Assembly: GCA_963556145.1 (NCBI GenBank)
Contig: OY744462.1
Location: 5,828,001-5,892,000 of the forward strand
Source: Hygrocybe punicea
Taxonomy: Eukaryota; Basidiomycota; Agaricomycetes; Agaricales; Hygrophoraceae
DNA length: 64,000 nucleotides
Direction of reading: 5' to 3'
Position numbers and translations under genes: made by a program. The notes under the pieces were generated by a model that saw only the letters and a program-made list of their open reading frames with translations, made no database searches and was not told the origin of the DNA. Shown here piece after piece: positions 57,301 to 64,000 of the stretch (its first letter is position 1; each line of letters starts with the position of its first letter).

Positions 57301-57989
57301 CTATTGTCAAATCTTGTGACAAGGACAAATTTGGAGGAATTCGAAACTGGCATAAGCATGTTGAAGCTGCTATGTTCGCAGATCGAATCACAGTTAGTAG
57401 TGTGACAGGATATTCACCCTACTACCTCCTACATGGAATGCACCCTCTCCTACCATTTGATCTTTCAGAAGCAACCTTTATGGTTGAAGGCTTTCGTTCA
57501 GGCCTCTCTACCTCAGAATTGCTGATGCTCCGCATCAGGCAATTAGAAAGGCATCAAGAAGACATAGACAAAGCAGCTACCGCATTGGAACAAGCATGTT
57601 TCAGATCAAAATTGCAATTTGAACGCAGATTTCATAAACGCCTGCAGAAACACAATTACGAATCAGGAGAATTAGTTTTAATTCGGAACAGTAGACTGGA
57701 GTCTACTGTAGGAAAATTCAAGACTGAACCACGTTATCTTGGACCCTTTGAAGTTGTTCAGAGAACTCCCAAAGGGAACTACATATTGAAAGAACTAGAT
57801 GGAACCGAACATGCTGAACGTTACGCCGCGTTCAGAATCTTGCCATATATTTCTCGGAATCACCCATTCCTTCTAGACCCGATTGATCCAGAAGATTCAG
57901 ATAATCCCATGGATTCAAGCTCAGACCATGATTCCCCTAGCGAACCCGATTCCATTCATTCAGATAAAAATACATCACACCAGTATTAA
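54363..57989 (+). CDS. pol: Ty3/Gypsy Pol: reverse transcriptase, RNase H, integrase
   Basis: About 1208 codons. The leader includes an acidic stretch and GFLWPEEEKLFAHVM, typical of basidiomycete Ty3 pol. RT follows: SRWFCVLKKDGKLRIVHDLQPLN, FDLMWGFD, LPTGFTNSPAEFQ and the catalytic FIDD in NIFIDDCSIKGP. RNase H has FLSVDSS and LELYGLYRALRHW. Integrase has the H-x4-H...C-x2-C zinc motif (HENLGHKGE...SCHECQ) and the D,D,E core: YIDVMSM, VTDNGSEVKG and NGVVERGHFTLRE. The C-terminal GPFEVVQRTPKGNYILKELDG resembles the GPY/F module. There is no ATG at the start: the frame runs back through a T-rich stretch that ends TTTTTTCTTGCAG at 54362, a good 3' splice site. Pol is probably joined to an upstream ORF by splicing or frameshifting. 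Confidence 0.93.
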   Translation: MQDNTLKSIVTSPEDSSTVQATAVNEEPLFVLYATVHHQEESDNPIPNCSVKNTMIHIEDKSDSENRNSEEADAMPFLLEISDSEDDDEEEADYYYTIGGREETLPYSEDDILIVPSQDYNDEGYPNVLSAYKRVDQKVHPVQGTFPETARVTRQFPHDPLANLPQLPTHPPTFTPTQKLSLERLEFLNINHTGFLWPEEEKLFAHVMFLNQESIAFEDKERGTLKDSYFSPYIMPVIPHTPWVYRNIPIPPGIREKVIEVLKLKVEANVYEASQSSYRSRWFCVLKKDGKLRIVHDLQPLNKVTIRDAGLLPIIDDFVEPFAGRQCYTVFDLMWGFDARKVHPDSRDMTAFWSPLGLLRLTSLPTGFTNSPAEFQRCMTFVLQDEMPEIANIFIDDCSIKGPVSNYLDTDGKPEVLTDNPGIRRFIWEHACDVHRIMHRIKRAGATFSAKKTQICRQEAIIVGQKCTPAGRIPEDDKVSKVLSWPPLKTPRDVRGFLGLCGTVRVWIQDYSLLARPLTELVHKGAEFIWDERRQAAFDTLKQRVSSAPALNPIDYHSDNPVFLSVDSSAIAAGFILSQIDDNGRRRPARYGSLPMNERESRYSQPKLELYGLYRALRHWRIHLIGVKNLHVEVDAKYIRGMLNEPDLQPNAAINRWIQGILLFDFNLIHVPAKQFKGPDALSRRELAEDEEIIEHDDSWLDDIALLIHVPDPHQVKRYCFSTPTKLPYKTSTLPSSNAPRSKQEKILQDVYHFLSTLEMPPTESLQARKRFLKKVSEFYLKARHMFKRNGKRSPLLVIMNPRKRIAILTQAHENLGHKGEHAVFDLVRLRFYWPHLRTDVRHHVSSCHECQIRTLKKMEISPTISTPTTLFQKVYIDVMSMPPSGGFNFIVAACDDLSGTTEVRAIRSNNSQNLAKFFWEQIYCRYGAIGHVVTDNGSEVKGAFEILLRRMKIPQVRITPYNKHANGVVERGHFTLREAIVKSCDKDKFGGIRNWHKHVEAAMFADRITVSSVTGYSPYYLLHGMHPLLPFDLSEATFMVEGFRSGLSTSELLMLRIRQLERHQEDIDKAATALEQACFRSKLQFERRFHKRLQKHNYESGELVLIRNSRLESTVGKFKTEPRYLGPFEVVQRTPKGNYILKELDGTEHAERYAAFRILPYISRNHPFLLDPIDPEDSDNPMDSSSDHDSPSEPDSIHSDKNTSHQY

Positions 57990-58795
57990 TGGAAGAAATA
58001 AAATACGATATCGCGCCATGCTTAGTCCAAGAAATAATGAAGAAATGTGTATGGAAAGGAGATGTAAAAAGAGACAGACAAACAGTGACCCCACCCAGAT
58101 CCTAGAAGCCAATCCCAGATATTCCACCCCTGCTACACGCCCAGAGACCAGTGTACCACTCTATGGAAGGACATCCCCCGTTCCCACCTCCCATCATTTG
58201 CCGGAAACGAACGTACAATCGCTGGAGCTCGGAATTAGAAAAATAACACAAGACTAGGCCAAGAAATAGTTAATGACAAGAAAAGCGTTTACAAAAGAAC
58301 AACTCACCACCCTTTTTCGAAAAGGGGCCGTTGTTTTTTTTTAGGAGAATAAATAATTGGGGCAAGCAGAATTCATAGCCGTGGATAGTTACGATTCCCT
58401 GGCAGCGGAATAGCAGGAGAAAAGGAGCTGGCGCTCGAACGCGCAGGACAAAGCTGAGGAAAAAGGGGAATGCAAACGTCAGTCTAATATACGCTCCTAC
58501 CCATCAAACACATGGCACACATGTGCTCAGCAACCATATGACCAGAAGCCTGGACCGAATTGTGGCGCATCACACATCAGACCCTTAGAATTCCCAAACT
58601 GGAAATTTGTTACCAATTGACAAATCAGGACACATCAATCATTTACTTAATGTAGACTATGTTGCCGCAGGCACGCAACTAGCCTAAATCAGAACCATTG
58701 GACCAATATGCCGGACATGCCAAATACATTCATTGCCGAACCTGTTTATTTTTTTTGGACACTACAAGTAGTGTTCTACACATTCCTTAAATATC
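57990..58795. other. Non-coding stretch between pol and the small downstream ORF
   Basis: About 800 bp. It contains a TTTTCGAAAAGGGG-type inverted repeat with a T run near 58315-58340, like a transcription end, and an inverted repeat ACACTAC/GTAGTGT near 58760-58775 just before the next ORF. No other ORF of note. Confidence 0.4.
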
Positions 58796-59347
58796 ATGCC
58801 TTATTCGCTCGATTCTTCAGATACTTCATTCACTATGCTCTCTCAATTTTCGAATGAAATCACCAGCGCTACAATCAGCCCCTTTCCTATTGCCATTACT
58901 AGACGTCATCATGTCCACTTGACGCCCATAACCGTCCCTGATCGAATCTACACACCTGTTCCCCATCCCCGCATTTATCCTACCCAGTATCACATACGTC
59001 ACACTTATCCCAATCAAGAAACCGTATACCTCAGTGTAGCACTTCTCAACAAGATCCAGAAGCCCCTTCTTCAAGGAGTCAATGTTTGGCTTCTTCGCTA
59101 TACTCCGCCTAAGCAGATTACAATTGGAATGCATGTTACTGGATCTATGGGAGCAGGAGATGTAGAAAGAATTTGGACCATCAGGAATGGTTATGTTATT
59201 TTTCTTTGCAGCACGATCTTCGGAACTCGTTTTTTATTAGCCGTCCCTCAATATTGGACTCAAGAAGGTCAGGAGGACAGGACTGTAGGAATCGCTGAGG
59301 CTGCAAGGAACTGGCTCGATTCTCTACAAGTGCTATTCTGCGCTTGA
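58796..59347 (+). CDS. Unassigned 183-codon ORF downstream of pol
   Basis: Not recognised. It starts MPYSLDSSDTSF, and its middle is rich in Ile, Pro, His and Tyr (ISPFPIAITRRHHVHLTPI). A beta-rich second half has ETVYLSVALLNKIQKP, VTGSMGAGDVERIWTIRNG and YVIFLCSTIFGTRFLLAVPQYW. It has no signal peptide and only one moderately hydrophobic stretch, so an envelope role is not supported. It occupies the place where some Ty3 elements carry an extra gene. ATG 58796 lies shortly after an inverted repeat and near TTCCTTAAATA. It could be a captured gene or an element-specific accessory protein. Confidence 0.5.
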   Translation: MPYSLDSSDTSFTMLSQFSNEITSATISPFPIAITRRHHVHLTPITVPDRIYTPVPHPRIYPTQYHIRHTYPNQETVYLSVALLNKIQKPLLQGVNVWLLRYTPPKQITIGMHVTGSMGAGDVERIWTIRNGYVIFLCSTIFGTRFLLAVPQYWTQEGQEDRTVGIAEAARNWLDSLQVLFCA

Positions 59348-59802
59348 CATTTTTTTTGAAGCACCCCACGTTCCTTATTTTTTTATTTGTTTTTTGTATT
59401 ATCATCAACTCGAATTAACGCTCCGCATCCCTCACTGCTCTCTGACTAAAGTCCAGAAAGTCAGACAAGAAACGATGTTTATCCTCCCTGTAAACCCTCA
59501 TCCTCAGAAGCCATCATCAGCAAATGGAATTCGCCCCCACCGTCGCTACTCCCATATCCATCACAGAATTCTTCCATCACAACAATTTCAATTCGCATTC
59601 ACCTTTCCATCGGATTTGGAGGACAAATTTATATTGCTCATTCTGGAGTCCAGAATGGCCCAAGAACACATCCGAAACAATAATAAATGCGCAAGACGCC
59701 TTGCATAGACAATCCCACAAGCATCTTAGTGATGGGAGGAATTGATTTCATTGTTTGAAGAGTAGCAACTGGGGACAGTTGATTTTTCTTGTCTTGTGCG
59801 AA
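59348..59802. other. 3' internal region of the Ty3 element
   Basis: About 455 bp before the 3' LTR, with small frames only. A purine-rich GATGGGAGGAA is at about 59731-59741, but it does not abut the LTR, so the polypurine tract is uncertain. Confidence 0.4.
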
Positions 59803-61704
59803 TGTCATGATCCAAAAAGGATTCGGATCAAAACATAGCAATATGCTGTCACTAGTCACCATCCCTACAGCACACATCACATTACAAGGACCATTCATAC
59901 TGGAATGCCCCCATCTGCATATGGAGTAGAAAGGAATACCCTTATCTGCATATAGGACACACAGGAAATCCTTATCTGCACATAGGACATACATGAAACC
60001 CTTATCTATACAAGGGACATGCAAGGAAACCCTTATCTACAGAAGGGACATGCAAGAAAACCCTTATCTATGCAGAAGAAATGAAGGAATACCCTTATCT
60101 TAACTGATAAGGCCCCCAAAACATCTTATCAGAGGCCAAAGAAGCACAAGAAGCACAGCCACATCCTTATCTCCAATCATAGAGATAACACATGCCACCC
60201 ATCATTCCCTGATCAAGAAGCACATCACATTTCATATCAATTGATCAAATACAGCCCAGCCCTGATCTTATCTTTTTCTTAACTGATAAGGATACACACA
60301 TGGCATGGCATCAATTGATCAAGAAGCACAGCCTCAGGAAGATGATTCTAGAAGCATACCCTGGCACAGCCCTTGCCTTTGATTCACACACCCAAGATTG
60401 GACCAGCAACATGACTCACTCCCATCAAATGTGACTCATTGGTCTATCCATGTCAAATTATGACCCTTATGACATACTCATGACCCCCCATGACTCATTA
60501 TGACCACCCATGACTAATTATGACTATTTCTGACTCATTATGCCCCCTCCTTTGATTATAATACCTATGTGACTCATTAATTGACTCTGTATGAGTCACA
60601 AACCCATGCCTTCCTTTCTTATGACTCCTTATGAGTCATAACCCCCCATGCCTTTCATCATTATGACTCCTTATGAGTCATAAACCTATGCCTCTCCTCT
60701 ATATGACTCCCTATGAGTCATATCCTATGCTCTCCATTTCATATACCATTCTATGACTCAGTATGACTCCTGCTGTAGAATAGGTATATATAGAGCCCAG
60801 TTTCTGCTGGAGATGGCTCAGTCACCTAATCTGACAGGCCCAGTCACAGGACAGTCCCTCTCCCAGATTCTGATTCACCCCATCTGTATTTGTTTGTATT
60901 ACCTACTTTGGTAGTAGCTAGTACCCAAATACCAATTGCAGTTCAAGTCATCATTCATTTGTTTAAGGATATCAATCTCAGATTTATTGATACTCCCTTA
61001 TTACTTGTTTGATATATATTCCTTGTGTTCTGTCACGTAGTACAGTCACATTCATTTTCTTTCAAGTTCTATTGGTCATCACCAAAGATATCCCAGTACT
61101 TTATTCTGCACTAGTAGCCAATGTGCGTTTGAAGCTTCGGAATAAAGTCCGATATCTTGATCATCAATCCTACTTGCCTATTGTTCAGTTCATTCATTCT
61201 GTACATAGTATTTTGTCACACCTCCCTTTTGTTTGACATCTGCTGTTACACTTGCCCATCGCCCATCGTCTATCGCCCATCGTCCATTATCTATTGCTCA
61301 TCTCTATTGTACCTCTGCTCATTGTATACTTGCTACTTGTATACTTGACTGTTGTACACCCATTCATCTTACACTGTTCATACTTGCTTGAGTTATTATC
61401 CGCTTATACTCTCGCATACCTCTTGTCACTCAAAGTCTTTACCTTCAGTAGGGAAGACCTCACTGTTCACTCATCCTCTATAAGTCATACATCTGACTTA
61501 TATTATTGTCAAGTATTTGTTGTATCCCTCAAAGCTAACCTTTGATAGGATTCACACCACAACCCAACCACCCAACAGGAATACCCCAGAGTTATTAAAG
61601 AGCTAAATCCTTGTTCCTAAAGGACAACAAGGTAATTTCCCGATCAACGACGCACTCCGGAAACCCTTGGTGTGGATTTGTTCAAACACTTCCCACGCAA
61701 AACA
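59803..61704 (+). repeat. 3' LTR of the large Ty3 element
   Basis: 1902 bp. No difference from 46541-48442 was noticed in the parts compared. It repeats the GATA and TGASTCA arrays and the TATA box (about 60783-60793). Its promoter faces the Zn2Cys6-type gene downstream. Confidence 0.95.
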
Positions 61705-61788
61705 GCAGCCAAACAACAGCAAAGTAAAAAAAATAAAAAAAATCTCGTTGTTGATCCGACCTTTCCTCTACACCATCACACGCCCACC

Positions 61789-63185
61789 ATGTCCCAAGTC
61801 TACGATAGTTTCCTCGCCTTTGTTGAAAGCATCGAACCCAATGTCCGGGCGGACTACGAAGAGGCCATTAACGCGGTCACCGTGTTTCACAGCGACGATC
61901 TCGTAACGATGGTGGACGGCAACAAGGGGATGGCCCAACAATGGTTAAGCGGCTGCAATAAAGCGCTGGTGAGTTTCCCGATTGATTACGCGTGTCTTAA
62001 GATAGCTCATGTCGTCCCACTAGCGTGCTTATAACGGAATCGTCGCGGAACTCCTAGCTGGTGGTATGAGGCCAGTAATGCCACCGTTATGGGCCGACCG
62101 CCAATCGTACGCTAACGATGTCGAAGAGTGGCTGAAAGAAGCGGCGGACCGAGAGAGGCAGGAAAAGGAAGACGCTAGACAGCGGGCGGATGAAGAAGCG
62201 GCTACGCGGGAAGAGGAGGCCAGACGGTTGGCAGAGGCAAATGCACGAGCGGAGGTGGAGAAAAGGTGAAAGGCGGCAGAGGAAAGGCGGGAGCGGCTTA
62301 GAATAGAACAACACGAGCAGCACTGGACTCAAGAAGCGGACTGGGTTGAAAGGGATGGAGCCGCGTATCGGCGGCAGCTCAGCGAAGAACGGCGAGCTGA
62401 AGCAAACGCATCAGTCACGGGTGAACCAAGGACTGAGTCGATTCCGGAAGGCGAAGCCGCAGTTGAGCCAGAGGAAGGCCCCATCGACCCGGCACCAGAG
62501 ACACCGGCCGATGTAGAAGACGTAGATACACCGGGCGTAGAGACCGGAGACCTGGCTGGTATGACGGTAAGTTCCTGTGTCGGTTCATTTGTTCTTTAGT
62601 CACTGATCCTGGTAACAGTTCACTGGGCCGTTTCCCCTACAACCCTGCACCAACTGCATCAAGGCTCAAGAGGCGTGTCGAGGCGTCACGGGCTACGTGT
62701 GCGAACGATGCCGGAGGCTGAAGAAAAGATGTACTAACGCTACACACCAGACGGGCGGGGGTCGGCGCAAGGTGGATACCGGAAAGGGGAAGGAGGTCGC
62801 GGTCGGCACAAGGAAGCCGTTGTCATTCACGACAAAGCCAATCCGCAGTAGGCCTGCCCGGGCCTCAACGAGCAAACCGCGGGTCGAGGATGTGGAATCG
62901 GTCGAGGACGATGACGAAGACGAGGAGGAGTCGGAGGAAGAGCGGCCGACGAAAAGGCTTAGGGCGGCCTCGGCAGCAAACCCGTTCGTTTTGACGATGG
63001 AGAATTATGAGCAAGTGTCGGCGCGGCTAGCGGTCCTTACGGAGGAGCTGGGAGCCCTGGGCACCAACGTCAACCGTCACCTCGTCCACTTCAGTCAAGA
63101 GTTCCAGCGGCTCCGCGTCGATCTCGAATGGTCGACCTCAAGGTTGGCAATGTTGAAGCGGGATTACGAGACTGGCCGCCTGTAA
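61789..63185 (+). pseudogene. Zn2Cys6-type coiled-coil protein gene with one nonsense codon
   Basis: Three exons: start MSQVYDSFLAFVE at 61789, intron 61969-62023, intron 62567-62618. Exon 2 codes a charged coiled coil (EEWLKEAADRERQEKED, then EEEARRLAEANARAEVEKR) and is broken by TGA at 62267-62269. The same frame continues in register (KAAEERRERLRIEQHEQHW), so this is a point nonsense change. Exon 3 has CTNCIKAQEAC, then VCERCRRLKKRC, spacing C-x2-C-x6-C-x7-C-x2-C-x6-C, which is the Zn2Cys6 pattern of fungal DNA-binding proteins. Acidic and basic regions (DDDEDEEESEEERPTKR) and a C-terminal helix follow. The gene begins 85 bp after the Ty3 3' LTR and faces a Ty3 pol relic, so it may belong to a mobile element. 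Confidence 0.7.
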
Positions 63186-63393
63186 AATATAAATAAAATA
63201 ACGAGCCCATTGTATATATAAAAAGAATATATATCGTGTACATAAAAGACGTGTCAGCTTGTTCACCCAGCTAAGGAAAGCCGATCGGCTCCCGAAGACA
63301 TAGGACTATTCGCATCATTCGTCATATCGTTAGAAAACTAAGAGGAACTAAATGAAATGGGGGTATAACGTGGACAGAATATAAATGAAATGC

Positions 63394-64000
63394 TTAATCG
63401 TCGTCGGGTGAGGAGTCTATAGAGGGCAGGTACGTCGGATCATCAAGATCGTTTGAATCGGTATCGTCGGCATCGGGGTATTGTAAGAAGTCGTCCAACG
63501 GTATCGATATTTTTGAGCGGGCGTGGTAGGGTACGACTCGGAAAGCGGCAAATCAAGATTTAGAAACCGCACCATCGAGTTCGGTGAGTATGTAGGATCC
63601 GCCTTCTGTTTTCCTGACGACAACCATGGGTCCAAAGTACCGCGGTTTTGCTTTACGATTGAGAGACATTTCGATACGTGAATTTCGGACGAGAACGAGG
63701 TTACCGGGTTCGAAGTCGAAAACTTTGATCGTGTTGGCGTATTTCTGCTCAAATTGCCGGGCGGACGCGAGCCGAGATTTGGTAAGCTTTTCTTTGACCC
63801 GATCGAGGTCGGCTTCTCGTTTACGAAGTTGTCAGGCGCGGATGACTATGAGGTCGGTCGTAGACATCGTATCTTGCGTCGAAACCATGTACGTAGCTTC
63901 AGCAAAATCGAATGGAAAAAGCAGTTCTACTCCGTGTGCGATGTAGTAGGACGAGTATCCGAGGCTTTTGTGTGTCGTGACCCGTTCGGCCCAAAATACG
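63394..64000 (-). pseudogene. pol: C-terminal part of a second Ty3/Gypsy Pol (integrase), decayed
   Basis: Read on the minus strand from the window edge: [107 protein letters not shown] and an acidic end with stop at 63394-63396. This matches, block by block, the end of the large Ty3 Pol (for example GELVLIRNSRLE and LGPFEVVQRTPKGNYILKELDG). Two in-frame TGA codons occur, at 63832-63834 and 63553-63555, both where CGA (Arg) would fit. The element extends beyond the window. Confidence 0.85.

Larger units (their letters stand above)
46541..61704 (+). mobile_element. Full-length Ty3/Gypsy LTR retrotransposon with extra ORFs (15.2 kb)
   Basis: Identical-looking LTRs of 1902 bp (46541-48442 and 59803-61704), TGTCATG...AAAACA. 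The primer-binding site TGGAGCCCACCGCGAGG is at 48448-48464. It complements a tRNA 3' end whose discriminator base is U, which would fit tRNA-Cys (inference). Order of ORFs is gag-pro, an unassigned 760-codon ORF, pol (RT, RNase H, integrase; hence the Ty3 order) and a small ORF downstream. The coding frames of gag-pro and pol are uninterrupted, so the element may be active. The flanks are GCGG and GCAG, not a clean duplication. No polypurine tract abuts the 3' LTR. Confidence 0.93.

Noticed and set aside
58796..59347. Envelope protein for the ORF downstream of pol
   Set aside because: No signal peptide, no convincing transmembrane anchor and no fusion-peptide-like or cysteine pattern.
1..64000. 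CRISPR arrays, prokaryotic-type operons, tRNA or rRNA genes
   Set aside because: None found by reading. The direct repeats present are LTRs or tandem repeats without spacer structure, and the genome is eukaryotic.

Overview
The window looks like nuclear DNA of a filamentous basidiomycete, most probably an agaricomycete. Genes are compact and broken by many introns of about 50 nt with GT..AG ends and CTAAC/CTAAT branch sites. The core genes are fungal in type (CCT4, SAR1, SRP receptor beta, GPI14, a TOK-type K+ channel, nicotinamidase). Families common in Agaricomycetes also appear: a DUF2786-like protein and Ty3 elements with a PFLWPEE-like pol leader.

Region 1 (1-28.1 kb) is ordinary, gene-dense euchromatin with 14 genes on both strands. 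In order they are: chaperonin CCT4 (+), a tail-anchored inositol-polyphosphate 5-phosphatase (-), mitochondrial ribosomal protein L3 (-), an Rrn6-like Pol I initiation factor (+), an SLC25 carrier (+), SAR1 (+), GPI mannosyltransferase I GPI14/PIG-M (+), a GMF/Aim7 ADF-homology protein (-), an MFS transporter (+), SRP receptor beta (+), a DUF2786-type protein (+), a DapA-family aldolase/lyase (-), tRNA pseudouridine synthase Pus4 (-), nicotinamidase Pnc1 (+) and a two-pore-domain outward-rectifier K+ channel (+). They are housekeeping functions (protein folding, secretion, GPI anchors, ribosome and tRNA production, NAD salvage) and do not form one pathway.

Region 2 (28.4-64 kb) is a nested transposon cluster. 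A small hAT-like element with 8-bp target duplications (28.47-29.44 kb) is followed by the left end of a second (29.62 kb). That one is cut by a Ty3 element whose first LTR starts at 29.98 kb and whose gag remnant lies at 37.7 kb. The LTR is split by a third hAT-like element (30.10-37.04 kb, 8-bp duplication GATTCCGC). This in turn carries a 5.9-kb non-autonomous LTR element, 'family A', on the minus strand. A second, older family A copy (38.44-45.48 kb) cuts the gag remnant and holds a 1.67-kb TRIM-like element. A related LTR (45.5-46.5 kb) is cut by a 15.2-kb full-length Ty3/Gypsy element (46.54-61.70 kb) with apparently identical 1.9-kb LTRs. Beyond it are a Zn2Cys6-type gene with one nonsense codon and, facing it, the C-terminal end of another Ty3 pol with two nonsense codons.

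The most unusual signals are in the transposons. Family A carries an array in which TGACGTGGC recurs every 158-161 bp, seven times in copy 1. The large Ty3 element has two extra ORFs and a U3 packed with GATA-factor sites and ten TGA(C/G)TCA bZIP sites just upstream of a TATA box. The hAT-like elements have lost the transposase but keep a small intron after the left end. No rRNA, tRNA or CRISPR feature was recognised.
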